From an uncultured Flammeovirgaceae bacterium (GTDB taxonomy: Bacteria > Bacteroidota > Bacteroidia > Cytophagales > Cyclobacteriaceae): a stretch of 38,849 bases of DNA. The position numbers and the translations under genes are program-made. Where the stretch lies: assembly GCA_913045135.1 (NCBI GenBank), contig CAJWQD010000021.1:1-38849 (forward strand). Reading direction: 5' to 3'. Positions 15,982 through 24,824 of this stretch are shown piece by piece. How positions within the stretch are numbered: the first letter of the stretch is position 1; each line of letters starts with the position of its first letter. The notes under the pieces were generated by a model, which was given only the letters and a program-made list of their open reading frames with translations, was not told the DNA's origin and ran no database searches.

Positions 15982-16998
15982 ATGGTAGCAAAAACAAAAA
16001 AAAATAATAAAATAGCTTTCTCTAAAGAAACATATTTGAATTGGTATGAACAAATGCTATTAATGCGAAGATTTGAAGAAAAGGCAGGACAATTGTACGG
16101 ACAACAAAAAATAAGGGGATTTTGCCATTTATACATTGGTCAAGAAGCCTGTGCGGCAGGTTCTGTTTCTGCTCTTATCAAAGGAGATAAATATATTACT
16201 TCTTACCGAGATCATGCCCATCCTATTGCTCTAGGTACAGATCCCAAATATATCATGGCAGAATTATTCGGCAAGTCAACCGGTGTTTCCAAGGGAAAAG
16301 GAGGTTCAATGCATATGTTTGATAAAGAAGTAGGTTTTGTAGGGGGACACGCAATTGTGGGTGGTCAAATTCCTCTTGGCGCTGGGCTCGGCTTCGCAGA
16401 GAAATATAGAGGCACTGGAAACTTATGTATCTGCTACATGGGAGATGGCGCCGTAAGACAAGGTGCTTTTCACGAAGCCTTAAATTTAGCCATGACACAA
16501 AAAACTCCTGTTATTTTTGTGATAGAAAATAATGGTTATGCCATGGGAACCTCAGTAGAACGAACCTCCAATGTCACCGAACTTTATCAGTTGGGGGAAG
16601 CCTATGATATCCCTTCTGCCGCAGTTGATGCCATGAGTGTCGAGGCGGTCCACAATGCTGTTACAGAAGCTGCGACACGTGCTAGACTTGGGAATGGGCC
16701 AACATTGCTTGAGTTTAGGACGTATAGATATAAGGGGCATTCCATGTCAGATCCAGCAAAGTATAGAACCAAAGAAGAAGTAATCTCGTACAAAGACCGA
16801 GATCCCATTGAACAAATAAAAAAAGTGATATTAAGTAAAAAATATGCCTCTGAAGAGCTCCTCAAAGCAATGGACATAAAGCTGAAGAAACGCGTAGCAG
16901 AAGCTGTAATTTTCGCCGAAGAATCTCCCTATCCTGAGGCCTCAGACGCCTATAAGGACGTTTATGAAGATAAGGATTATCCTTTTGTATTAGAGTAA
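15982..16998 (+). CDS. pdhA: Pyruvate dehydrogenase E1 component, alpha subunit
   Basis: This is the ThDP-binding alpha subunit of pyruvate dehydrogenase E1, which decarboxylates pyruvate to feed acetyl-CoA. The ThDP motif has GDG at 154-156 and ENNGYAMGT around 182-190 with NN at 183-184. The segment YRYKGHSMSDPAKYR matches the phosphorylation-loop region of PdhA. At 338 aa it is the single alpha subunit, so the beta subunit and E2 must be encoded elsewhere. The sequence KGKGGSMHMFD and GGHAIVGGQIPLGAG are typical of the pyruvate form, unlike the fused E1 at 237-2204. It is followed by a TPR protein gene that has its own -7 box. Confidence 0.95.
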   Translation: MVAKTKKNNKIAFSKETYLNWYEQMLLMRRFEEKAGQLYGQQKIRGFCHLYIGQEACAAGSVSALIKGDKYITSYRDHAHPIALGTDPKYIMAELFGKSTGVSKGKGGSMHMFDKEVGFVGGHAIVGGQIPLGAGLGFAEKYRGTGNLCICYMGDGAVRQGAFHEALNLAMTQKTPVIFVIENNGYAMGTSVERTSNVTELYQLGEAYDIPSAAVDAMSVEAVHNAVTEAATRARLGNGPTLLEFRTYRYKGHSMSDPAKYRTKEEVISYKDRDPIEQIKKVILSKKYASEELLKAMDIKLKKRVAEAVIFAEESPYPEASDAYKDVYEDKDYPFVLE

Positions 16999-17020
16999 TC
17001 TCTAAATCACATTATTGCAT

Positions 17021-17028
17021 TACCTTTG
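17021..17028 (+). promoter_or_regulatory. Promoter -7 box for the TPR protein
   Basis: TACCTTTG, followed by C, ends 24 bases before ATG 17053. A TTG start at 17026 would lie inside the box, so this site decides the start in favour of 17053. Confidence 0.5.
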
Positions 17029-17052
17029 CAAACTGAAAATAAAATTACTCAA

Positions 17053-17754
17053 ATGGCTAAGTCCAAGAATAAAGAATCAAAAGGATTAGATCTCATTGAG
17101 AATCCTGAATTAATAATCAGCAAAACAGAGGCTTTTTTAAACGACAGAAAAAATCAAAATATCGTATTTATAGCAATTGGTATTTCCAGTGTAATTCTCC
17201 TCGCTTTCTTAGGCTTTTCACAACTCAAAAAAAATCAAAATATTGAAGCACAAGAAGAAATGTTCCAAGCTGTCTACTACTTCGAATCAGACAGTATTGG
17301 CTTAGCACTTAATGGAGATGGTAACAATTATGGATTTTTAGATATTATTTCGCTCTATTCGGGAACGGATGCTGCCAACTTGTCCAACTTTTATACTGGT
17401 GCTATTTATCTGCGTTTAAAAGATTTTAGTAATTCCATAAGATACCTAATGAAATTTTCTAGTCAAGATTTTCTATTGCAAGCTAGAGCTTATGCGTTGA
17501 TAGGAGATGCCTACATGGAAATAGATGACTTTGAAAAGGCAAGTAATTATTTCAGAAAAGCATCACTACATAATTCTAATAAAGACTTTTCTCCCTATTA
17601 TTTGAACAAGTATGCCATTGCCTTGGAATTAAAAGGTGATTTGAACGAAGCTATTAATGCACATGAAATAATAATAAATGAGTACAGTACTTCAGTATTA
17701 TTTCAGGAATCTCAAAAGCAAAAAGCTAGATTAGAAGGATTAAACGTAGAATAA
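17053..17754 (+). CDS. Membrane-anchored TPR protein, YfgM-like layout
   Basis: The protein has 233 aa from ATG 17053. A short charged cytoplasmic N-terminus (residues 1-35) is followed by one transmembrane helix, IVFIAIGISSVILLAFLGFS (about 37-56), and then a helical domain of tetratricopeptide-like repeats (about 100-230; for example ARAYALIGDAYMEIDDFEKA and NKYAIALELKGDLNEAIN). The layout, N-in anchor plus exported TPR domain, recalls YfgM, a partner of the foldase PpiD and the Sec translocon. A PpiD-like gene lies at 26178. That functional link is inference only. Its neighbours are pdhA upstream and ribH 57 bases downstream. Confidence 0.8.
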   Translation: MAKSKNKESKGLDLIENPELIISKTEAFLNDRKNQNIVFIAIGISSVILLAFLGFSQLKKNQNIEAQEEMFQAVYYFESDSIGLALNGDGNNYGFLDIISLYSGTDAANLSNFYTGAIYLRLKDFSNSIRYLMKFSSQDFLLQARAYALIGDAYMEIDDFEKASNYFRKASLHNSNKDFSPYYLNKYAIALELKGDLNEAINAHEIIINEYSTSVLFQESQKQKARLEGLNVE

Positions 17755-17811
17755 CTATTTCCACCTCAAAAATAACAACTTAAAACAAGGTAATTTATTC
17801 TATTCTCACTT

Positions 17812-18291
17812 ATGGCCAGTACTATAAAAAATTTAAGTGAATCCAATGGCAGTAGTCTCCAAGATATCAAATCGAAAAAATTTGGCATTGTGGTTTCAGA
17901 ATGGAATAATGAAATCACCCAAGCTTTAATGTCAGGTGCCATTGAAACCTTGCTTAAATATGGTGCTAAAAAAGAAAATATCATCATAAGAAATGTCCCA
18001 GGTAGTTTTGAGTTAACACTAGGTGCACAAATATTGGCACGAATTCAAAATATTGATGCCGTACTTTGTCTGGGTTGTATAATCCGGGGTGAAACCTCAC
18101 ATTTTGACTTTATATGTAATGCCGTTGCCCAAGGTATTACCACTTTAAACATAAAATTCCATAAACCTGTTGTGTTTGGAGTCTTAACTACTAATACGTT
18201 GCAACAGGCCATCGATAGGTCCGGTGGAAAGTATGGAAATAAAGGAGACGAGGCGGCCATGACCGGAATTAAAATGTTGAATATTATTTAA
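17812..18291 (+). CDS. ribH: 6,7-dimethyl-8-ribityllumazine synthase
   Basis: RibH condenses 5-amino-6-ribitylamino-uracil with dihydroxybutanone phosphate to make lumazine, the penultimate step of riboflavin synthesis. It shows the substrate-binding pieces in order: VVSEWNNEIT, NVPGSFELTLGAQ, CLGCIIRGETSHFDFI and FGVLTTNTLQQAIDRSGGK. The final GGKYGNKGDEAA matches the phosphate-binding loop. At 159 aa it has the normal length, with about 20 extra N-terminal residues. lysC begins four bases after its stop, so the two are probably co-transcribed, although they belong to different pathways. Confidence 0.96.
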   Translation: MASTIKNLSESNGSSLQDIKSKKFGIVVSEWNNEITQALMSGAIETLLKYGAKKENIIIRNVPGSFELTLGAQILARIQNIDAVLCLGCIIRGETSHFDFICNAVAQGITTLNIKFHKPVVFGVLTTNTLQQAIDRSGGKYGNKGDEAAMTGIKMLNII

Positions 18292-18295
18292 GGAA

Positions 18296-19618
18296 ATGAA
18301 AGTTTATAAGTTCGGGGGTACCTCAGTTGGTACACCAAACCGAATGAAACATGTTGCAGAGTTGGTTACTGCCGACAAAGAAAAAAAAGTCATTGTTTTA
18401 TCAGCCATATCAGGCACTACTAACGCCTTAGTCGAAATTGGTGAACTTTTCCAGCTTGGAAATATTAATTGTTCAATTGATCGACTAGAAAAATTACGAG
18501 CAACCTACGATCCATTCATACAATCGCTTTTCTCCGAAACTTCGAGTAAGGAAAGAGCTTTTAAAATAGTTAATCAATATTTTGATGAAATGCATCGTCT
18601 CATTCATCAGCCCTTCTACAAGCAGATTCTTAAAATTATAATTGTTAATGGTGAATTGATCTCAACCCATCTTTTCCAAATATATTTAAATGAACAATAC
18701 CATAACTGTGCAGCGTTAATCCCAGCCTCTGAATTTATGTATCTCAACGATTCAGAAGAGCCTAATATGGAATTAATTTCAGCTAAGCTAGATAGCTTAC
18801 TTAAGCAAAATATAACTTATAAATTACTTATCACACAAGGTTTTATTTGTCGAAATTGTTCGGGAGGTATTGATAATCTAAATAGAGGTGGCAGTGATTA
18901 CAGTGCAACCATCATGGGTGCAGCACTTAAAGCCAAAGAAATCCAAATTTGGACAGATATTGATGGCATGCACAATAATGACCCAAGAATTGTAAATAAC
19001 ACTATGCCCATCTCTAATTTATCTTTTGAAGAAGCCGGTGAGTTAGCTTATTTTGGAGCAAAAATTTTACATCCCACTTGTATTATCCCTGCACAACAAT
19101 TTGATATACCTGTTAGAATAAAAAATACCATGAAGCCCATGGCCCCTGGTACACTTATTACTTCAGATCAAAATCCTGAAACAGTAAAGGCAATTGCTGC
19201 TAAAGACGGGATTACAGCAATTAAAATCAAATCTTCAAGGATGATTTTAGCCTATGGTTTCCTGAGAAAAGTTTTTGAAGTTTTCGAGCAATACCAAACT
19301 CCCATTGATATGATTACTACCTCGGAAATTGCGGTATCCATCACAATAGATACCCCTAAATTTCTCAATCAAATTGTTCAAGATCTTCAAGAATATGGTA
19401 AAGTAGAAGTTGATCGTAATCAAACAATAATTTGCATCGTAGGAGATATGGTAGGAGAGCAAAAAGGTGTCAGTAGTGATATTTTTAAGGCTCTTGAAGA
19501 TCTCCCTATTAGAATGATCTCTTATGGTGGGAGTAGAAACAACATCTCTCTTCTTGTTAAAGATAATCTAAAAGAAAAAACTTTGAACGCCTTAAATAAG
19601 CAATTGTTTAATTTATAA
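18296..19618 (+). CDS. lysC: Aspartate kinase (monofunctional)
   Basis: Aspartate kinase phosphorylates aspartate at the entry to lysine, methionine and threonine synthesis. The kinase domain (about 1-290) starts with MKVYKFGGTSVGTP and includes NLNRGGSDYSATIMGAALKA and WTDIDGMHNNDPRI. Two ACT-type regulatory domains follow (about 305-440). At 440 aa it is the single-function form, with no homoserine dehydrogenase part. An AAGGA sequence sits just upstream of ATG 18296. The start lies four bases after ribH. Feedback control by lysine or threonine is likely from the ACT domains, but which inhibitor acts cannot be told. It converges with anmK. Confidence 0.95.
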   Translation: MKVYKFGGTSVGTPNRMKHVAELVTADKEKKVIVLSAISGTTNALVEIGELFQLGNINCSIDRLEKLRATYDPFIQSLFSETSSKERAFKIVNQYFDEMHRLIHQPFYKQILKIIIVNGELISTHLFQIYLNEQYHNCAALIPASEFMYLNDSEEPNMELISAKLDSLLKQNITYKLLITQGFICRNCSGGIDNLNRGGSDYSATIMGAALKAKEIQIWTDIDGMHNNDPRIVNNTMPISNLSFEEAGELAYFGAKILHPTCIIPAQQFDIPVRIKNTMKPMAPGTLITSDQNPETVKAIAAKDGITAIKIKSSRMILAYGFLRKVFEVFEQYQTPIDMITTSEIAVSITIDTPKFLNQIVQDLQEYGKVEVDRNQTIICIVGDMVGEQKGVSSDIFKALEDLPIRMISYGGSRNNISLLVKDNLKEKTLNALNKQLFNL

Positions 19619-19638
19619 TTGATCATCCTAATCATTTT

Positions 19639-20694
19639 TTAAGGACTATAATAAACTCCTGAAGAGGTATCTTTTAATGCTCCAGTAACTGATTTCAACA
19701 CATTTACCTCTTTTCTCAATTTCAAAACTGCCATAAAACTAAAAATTAATGCTTCTTTAAAATTAATAATCTCTGTTTTTGGGACTACTACCTTTAAGCC
19801 TAAAGCCCTTTCGATAGCCCCTATCAAAGTTTTATTATATACTCCTCCGCCCGAAAGGAGAACATTATTAAAAACTGTTTCCGAAAGGCTTTCTGCAATT
19901 CGATCACCAACAAATTTACAATAGGTAAATGCGAGGTCTTGTGGGTTTTCTTTCTGAGGTAATTTACTCAACACCTCTTGTTCTACCCATTCATTACTAA
20001 TTGATTTTGGCCCTTTTTTTTGATAAAAAAAAGGGGTTCCTAAGGATTCATACCATGATTTTAATAAATTCCCTGAACTCGCCATTTTCCCATCTTGATC
20101 AAATGCTAATCCCATGCGATTGGCAATTTTATTTAAAATCTGATTGCAAGGTGCTACATCAAAAGCCCTTGTAGACCCCTCACAATTAATCGTTAAATTT
20201 GCAATCCCCCCTAAATTTATACAAACATCATAGGCTGAAAATAAATGTTTATCCCCTATGGGTACCAGAGGGGCTCCGGCACCTCCAAACAAAACATCTT
20301 TAGATCTGAAGTCATTTATAGTCGGTATCTTAGCGTAACTAGCAATGGCCTGACCACTGCCAATCTGGATACTATAACCTTCTTTTGGATCATGAAATAC
20401 CGTATGACCATGCGATCCTATTACATGTGGCTGGTATTGATGCCGTTGACAAAAGGCCCTAATCATCTGACCTATCCAAATACCTAATCTTAGGTCTAAC
20501 TCAGTAAGTTTTCTTCCAGAAAACTCCGCAGCTCGCATCAGTTGTGAATAAATATCCTCGGGAAATGGAATAGTCTCTCCTTTCAAATTTTGAAACTGCC
20601 ACTTTGATTCAATGTAATTATAATCACAATAACATATATCTAACCCATCCAGTGAAGATCCGGACATCACACCAACTGCTGATAGTTCATTCAT
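19639..20694 (-). CDS. anmK: Anhydro-N-acetylmuramic acid kinase
   Basis: AnmK hydrolyses and phosphorylates 1,6-anhydro-MurNAc to MurNAc-6-phosphate in cell-wall recycling. The N-terminal phosphate motif GVMSGSSLDGLDICYCDY is present, together with IGSHGHTVFHDP, INLGGIANLT, and a C-terminal LLSGGGVYNKTL motif of the ASKHA fold. At 351 aa it is close to the family length. It is divergent from coaX with a 27-base gap and converges with lysC. I see no exact TAnnTTTG box upstream. The etherase murQ is not in the window. Confidence 0.95.
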   Translation of the reverse strand: MNELSAVGVMSGSSLDGLDICYCDYNYIESKWQFQNLKGETIPFPEDIYSQLMRAAEFSGRKLTELDLRLGIWIGQMIRAFCQRHQYQPHVIGSHGHTVFHDPKEGYSIQIGSGQAIASYAKIPTINDFRSKDVLFGGAGAPLVPIGDKHLFSAYDVCINLGGIANLTINCEGSTRAFDVAPCNQILNKIANRMGLAFDQDGKMASSGNLLKSWYESLGTPFFYQKKGPKSISNEWVEQEVLSKLPQKENPQDLAFTYCKFVGDRIAESLSETVFNNVLLSGGGVYNKTLIGAIERALGLKVVVPKTEIINFKEALIFSFMAVLKLRKEVNVLKSVTGALKDTSSGVYYSP

Positions 20695-20721
20695 TATATT
20701 TGCTAATTAAACCTTTATTCT

Positions 20722-21447
20722 TTGAGTAGCAAATCAAATTTCATAATTGATATTGGAAATAGCCGCATAAAATCCTCAGAAGTTCAAGATGATAAAATTT
20801 TAGAATCAAAAACTTGGGAGCGATTGGAGCTATTGGTAGAAGCCCTTCCAAAAAATAAAAATACTATTGTCTGCTCGGTAAAGCATAATTCAGAGCAAAT
20901 AAGGAATATTTTTGGTGATGAAGTCTTTATTTTCAATGAACATTCAAAATTGCCCATTCAAATTAACTATTACACCCAACAAACCCTTGGTCGTGATAGA
21001 ATTGCGAGTGCTGTGGGTGCCCACTACCTTTTCCCATTAGAAGATCTACTAATTATTGATGCCGGCTCCTGTATCACCTATGACCTTCTAATAAAAAACA
21101 GTTTCGAAGGAGGACTCATTAGTCCTGGATTCAAAATGCGGCTAAAAGCTATGCATGAAATGACGGGACAACTGCCTGATGTATCCGAGCAAAGTGATCA
21201 ATATACATGGGAATTGATTGGAAAATCAACTGCTTCTTGCATGATTTCTGGAGCAAAAAATGGTTTAAAAAATGAAATTAATGGAATTGTCTCCGATTTG
21301 AAGGAAAAATATGGAGCTCTAAAGATACTAATAACAGGTGGCGATGCAGTACTTTTTGAAAACAACTTAAAAGGTAGCATCTTTGTGCGCTCAAATTTGG
21401 TCCCTTTAGGATTGAATCAAATTTTAATCAATAATGAGGATATTTAA
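20722..21447 (+). CDS. coaX: Type III pantothenate kinase
   Basis: CoaX phosphorylates pantothenate in the first step of coenzyme A synthesis and is not inhibited by CoA. It belongs to the ASKHA fold: FIIDIGNSRIKSSE near the N-terminus, GRDRIASAVGAHYLFP in the middle, LLIIDAGSCITYDLL, and GGLISPGFKMRLKAMHE. The protein has 241 aa. No in-frame ATG lies upstream of the conserved IIDIGNSR, and the best start is TTG at 20722. It overlaps the next gene by 14 bases, so it heads the operon that runs through the outer-membrane protein and lptC. Confidence 0.94.
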   Translation: MSSKSNFIIDIGNSRIKSSEVQDDKILESKTWERLELLVEALPKNKNTIVCSVKHNSEQIRNIFGDEVFIFNEHSKLPIQINYYTQQTLGRDRIASAVGAHYLFPLEDLLIIDAGSCITYDLLIKNSFEGGLISPGFKMRLKAMHEMTGQLPDVSEQSDQYTWELIGKSTASCMISGAKNGLKNEINGIVSDLKEKYGALKILITGGDAVLFENNLKGSIFVRSNLVPLGLNQILINNEDI

Positions 21448-22702
21448 ATATCTATTTGCCTTATACATTATCCTATTTTGTATGAAAGGCAATGGCCAAC
21501 ACGTCGCAAGTACTTATGCTATATACGGAGTTGGAGAACTAAATAACAATGCCCTTGCTCACAACCAAGCCATGGGAGGTCTAGGTACTGGTATGCCTCA
21601 TCGTTTTAACATAAATCTTCAGAATCCAGCTTGGCTCACTAATAACCAGTTTAGCTCCTTTAATATAGGACTCCAGGGAGAAGATAGAACCTATAAAAGC
21701 GAGTTAGAGAGTGGATCAAAAAAGACTGGAAGTATCAAACATATGGTTTTTTTTGTCCCCTTATTAAACGGTAAATGGGGTTCCGCCTTTTCCTTACTCC
21801 CTTTCAGCTCTGCAGACTATCGACTTTCAAGTAGTGCTGAAATCATTAATACAATACCAACGGAAACTGCAAACAATACATTTATTGGAAATGGGGGCCT
21901 TTCTCAATTTGCCTGGTCAAATGGATTCCGTATTTTTCAATCCACCAGCATAGGTTTTAATTTAATGTATGTGTTTGGAGCTATCGAAAGAGAAATTCAG
22001 AGTTCTCTGGCTTCAGACTCAGGTAACATTGGATACTTTACCAAATTATCAAACAATGAAACATACAAATCAGTACTGTTTTCCATTTCCGTAGCTCATA
22101 AAGTTACTTTTAACGAAAAAAATGAAATGAATTTTGGACTTACCTATCGGGATTCGGGTCAACTTAAAGGTTCAAAAAATTCATACCTATCGCGTTATTT
22201 AGAAAATAATTTTACGCAAGTGGGATCACCCATACCTATATCTAGTGAAGAAAGTATCCTCTTCAATTTACCCCAAAAATTAAGCTTTGGTATTTCCTAT
22301 GGATTATCCGATAAGTATAGAATTGGACTAGACATCAACCTAGCCAACTGGACTTCGAATGAATTTAATAATACATCGATCCAAAATACGCAAGAGTTTA
22401 TTCTTGGAGGTGAAATAACACCTGATAGTAGGAATGTTACCAGTTATTTAAAGAGGGTAACTTACCGCTTTGGCGTTAACTATGGTAAATTGCCTTATTT
22501 AGTTCAAAACTACAGTATTAACGAGTTTGGCATTAATTTTGGAGCTTCATTCCCTGTGGCTGGTTTATCAACACTAGATTTTGCCATTAAATTTGGTGAA
22601 AGAGGGACCATTGAGAATGGTCTTATCAATGAGTCTTTTACACAAATTGTTTTGGGTTTGACAATTAATGAAAAATGGTTTATAAAAAGAAAATACAATT
22701 AA
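21434..22702 (+). CDS. FadL/OmpP1-like outer-membrane beta-barrel protein
   Basis: This is a 422-aa exported protein. A signal peptide (MRIFKYLFALYIILFCMKGNGQ) precedes a conserved Bacteroidota pattern, STYAIYGVGELNNN then AMGGLGTGM and INLQNPAWL, as in FadL-like barrels where the N-terminus forms a hatch. Alternating beta segments follow to an aromatic end. The specific family has no function I can name, and fatty-acid transport is not shown. Its ATG overlaps the end of coaX by 14 bases, and a TPR gene follows after 18. Its place just upstream of lptC suggests a role in the outer membrane, perhaps with lipopolysaccharide export, but that is inference. Confidence 0.8.
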   Translation: MRIFKYLFALYIILFCMKGNGQHVASTYAIYGVGELNNNALAHNQAMGGLGTGMPHRFNINLQNPAWLTNNQFSSFNIGLQGEDRTYKSELESGSKKTGSIKHMVFFVPLLNGKWGSAFSLLPFSSADYRLSSSAEIINTIPTETANNTFIGNGGLSQFAWSNGFRIFQSTSIGFNLMYVFGAIEREIQSSLASDSGNIGYFTKLSNNETYKSVLFSISVAHKVTFNEKNEMNFGLTYRDSGQLKGSKNSYLSRYLENNFTQVGSPIPISSEESILFNLPQKLSFGISYGLSDKYRIGLDINLANWTSNEFNNTSIQNTQEFILGGEITPDSRNVTSYLKRVTYRFGVNYGKLPYLVQNYSINEFGINFGASFPVAGLSTLDFAIKFGERGTIENGLINESFTQIVLGLTINEKWFIKRKYN

Positions 22703-22720
22703 TTAATCCGATTGAAGAAA

Positions 22721-24025
22721 ATGAATAAATTAACAATTAAGACATTCCTATTAATAAGTTTAGTAAGTACAAATATTTTTAGCCAGTCAGGTTGGAATTG
22801 GGGTGAACAAATTGATGTTGCAAAAGAGAAGAATGCCATCTATACTGATTTGGTCAAAGTAGGAAAATATAAGGGAGCAATAGAGGCGCACACTTGGCTT
22901 ATAGAAAACGCACCTGATTTAAATGAATCTCTTTACCAAAATGGTACGAAAATTTATAGTGGGTTAGCAAATAAAGAGACAGATAAAGTTCAGAAAGCCA
23001 CTTATCAAGCAAAAGCCTTGGAAATGTATGATTTGAGAATTAAATATTTCGGCAATGAAGCCTCAGTTTTGAACCGTAAAGCTTTTCCTGCCTACAAATT
23101 TTATAAGGGAGATAAATCAAAATATAATGAGTTGTTGGGTTTATTCGAAAAAACTTTTAGCCTTAATGGTGCCGATTTCTTGACCAATAACTTTGTTGCT
23201 TACATGGATGTCGTACGCAGGTTCAAAGCCACTGGAGGAATGATCTCTGATGAAAAAGTGTTGGATATTTATACAAATCTATCTGATGTTTTAGATGATA
23301 AAATCGCCTCCTCAAATAAACCAGCTTCTCTACAAAAAGTAGCTGAAAATATTGATAAACTATTAACATTAACCATTGATTTAAGTTGTGATTACGTTGA
23401 AAGTTTATTGGGCCCAAAGTTAGCAGAAACAGGAGATCTAAAAATCGCCTCAAAAATATTTAAACTTATGCTTCAAAATAAATGCACGGATAGAATTTTA
23501 GCTTTTGAAGCGGCAAAAATTGTAAATCAAAATTCTCCCGATTATGCCATATCAAAATTCCTAGCCTCACGTGCTTCAAAAGAAAATGATCGAAAAAGTG
23601 CAATTCAGTACTATAACCAAGCCATATCGCTTACAAAAGATGCAACTAAAAAAGCAGAAATTTATTTAAGCTTAGCCAAAATTGATTATAAAGCTGGTTT
23701 GAAAAGTAATGCGAGAAATAATTGCAGAAAGGCGCTTGCAGCTGATCCTTCCATTAGTGAAGCCCATGTACTCATAGGAAACCTATATCTTTCAAGCTTT
23801 GAAGAATGTAAGCAAGGAGAATATAAAACAGTCGACTATTCCATCTTTATCGCAGCTCATAATGCTTTTAAAAAAGCTGGGGATTACCAGAATATGAAAA
23901 AGTCAGAAAGCTTATTCCCATCTATCACCGATATTTTCACAGAAGAATACACAGAAGGTCAATCTATTAAAATTGACTGTTGGATTAATGAAAGTGTTAT
24001 ACTCCAAAAGAGACCTGAAAATTAG
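22721..24025 (+). CDS. Exported TPR-repeat protein
   Basis: From ATG 22721 this gives 434 aa. An earlier TTG at 22712 would add three residues without benefit. The signal peptide runs MNKLTIKTFLLISLVSTNIFSQ. The mature part is almost entirely helical. Tetratricopeptide-like units are clearest in the C-terminal half (about 280-365, for example DRKSAIQYYNQAISL and AEIYLSLAKIDYKAGLKSNA). It is probably periplasmic or outer-membrane attached and may act as a protein-binding scaffold. It ends inside the start of lptC with a 38-base overlap. I cannot assign a function. Similar genes occur between the FadL-like gene and lptC in related genomes, to my recollection. Confidence 0.8.
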   Translation: MNKLTIKTFLLISLVSTNIFSQSGWNWGEQIDVAKEKNAIYTDLVKVGKYKGAIEAHTWLIENAPDLNESLYQNGTKIYSGLANKETDKVQKATYQAKALEMYDLRIKYFGNEASVLNRKAFPAYKFYKGDKSKYNELLGLFEKTFSLNGADFLTNNFVAYMDVVRRFKATGGMISDEKVLDIYTNLSDVLDDKIASSNKPASLQKVAENIDKLLTLTIDLSCDYVESLLGPKLAETGDLKIASKIFKLMLQNKCTDRILAFEAAKIVNQNSPDYAISKFLASRASKENDRKSAIQYYNQAISLTKDATKKAEIYLSLAKIDYKAGLKSNARNNCRKALAADPSISEAHVLIGNLYLSSFEECKQGEYKTVDYSIFIAAHNAFKKAGDYQNMKKSESLFPSITDIFTEEYTEGQSIKIDCWINESVILQKRPEN

Positions 24026-24593
24026 ATTTCATTCAAGAACGAGTTTGTATCATTTTTTTACTCGTTTTAGTATTTTAATAATTCTTGATATCGTTGGACA
24101 AACTTCTTGCGAGAGCAGAAAAGAATTGCTCAACAAGGAAATATACAACGGCCCCATTATGGAAATGGCAAATATAAATACCATGATGACTGACTCAGGT
24201 AAGTTAGTCCTACGTCTAAGCGCTCCTGATCAATTACAATTTCGAAATGGTAATAAAAGTTGGCCTACTGGACTAGTTTTAGAGTATTATTCTGCGCCTG
24301 AGAGTCCCGTTTTTACTTTTCGTTCAAACTTGGCCGATTTCAATGCTAAGGAAAATCTATATAAAGGAGAGGGAAATGTAATAGTTAAGAATATGGAAAC
24401 TGGCGATGAACTCAATACAGAATTATTATTTTGGAGCCCTGGGGAAGAAAAATTTTATACCGATAAATTTGTCACTATTATTTCGGAAGGTGAAGTTCAT
24501 ACGGGTAAAGGCTTATCTGCCAATCAAGATTTTTCATCCTATAAAATCTTAGAGCCTGCTGGAACGATCAAAATAGAAGAAGATGAAATATAA
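23988..24593 (+). CDS. lptC: LPS export ABC transporter periplasmic protein LptC
   Basis: LptC links the inner-membrane LptBFG transporter to the periplasmic LptA bridge that carries lipopolysaccharide outward. I place the start at ATG 23988, giving 201 aa; an upstream TTG at 23973 is weaker. The N-terminus has a hydrophobic stretch (FFTRFSILIILDIVGQTSC), and the cysteine may be lipidated, as in some Bacteroidota LptC proteins. The mature domain contains GPIMEMANINTMMTDSGKL, ADFNAKENLYKGEGNVIVKN and KFYTDKFVTIISEG, typical of the LptC/LptA beta-jellyroll. It overlaps the TPR gene and precedes a small membrane protein. Confidence 0.88.
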   Translation: MKVLYSKRDLKIRFHSRTSLYHFFTRFSILIILDIVGQTSCESRKELLNKEIYNGPIMEMANINTMMTDSGKLVLRLSAPDQLQFRNGNKSWPTGLVLEYYSAPESPVFTFRSNLADFNAKENLYKGEGNVIVKNMETGDELNTELLFWSPGEEKFYTDKFVTIISEGEVHTGKGLSANQDFSSYKILEPAGTIKIEEDEI

Positions 24594-24611
24594 CTTATAC
24601 TGATCGTAGAT

Positions 24612-24824
24612 TTGACTCAAACAAACGCAATTATTTTTTACTCCGCCATAGGATTTTTCCTTATTGGAATTTATGAAGCCTTCTTTTTGGGGATCGAAAA
24701 TTCCTATGGTATCTTCATGTTTAGCATTGCACTCTTATTCTTTTACCACTATAGAAAAAATATGCGGGGAACAAAACCTAAGAAAACGAAAACTGGAATA
24801 ATAAAAAAATCTAACAACCGATGA
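24612..24824 (+). CDS. Small two-helix membrane protein
   Basis: This 70-aa reading frame encodes two predicted transmembrane helices (AIIFYSAIGFFLIGIYEAFF and GIFMFSIALLFFYHY) and a very basic tail (RKNMRGTKPKKTKTG). The start is TTG at 24612, with no ATG available upstream. Its stop overlaps the ATG of the next gene in ATGA, which supports real translation and coupling. The positive C-terminus suggests that the tail is cytoplasmic and both ends lie inside. I do not recognise a family. Its position between lptC and a CNNM-type gene suggests a small partner in the membrane. Confidence 0.7.
   Translation: MTQTNAIIFYSAIGFFLIGIYEAFFLGIENSYGIFMFSIALLFFYHYRKNMRGTKPKKTKTGIIKKSNNR

Noticed and set aside
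16253-16877. Antisense frames of 60-90 aa within pdhA
   Set aside because: They overlap the ThDP-binding domain on the other strand, overlap each other in different frames, and show no recognisable protein features.
19619-19638. Terminator between lysC and anmK
   Set aside because: Only a 4-bp stem can form, so there is no support beyond the convergent layout.
20717-20725. TATTCTTTG as a coaX -7 box
   Set aside because: The spacer between TA and TTTG is three bases rather than two, and the box would overlap the only workable start codon.
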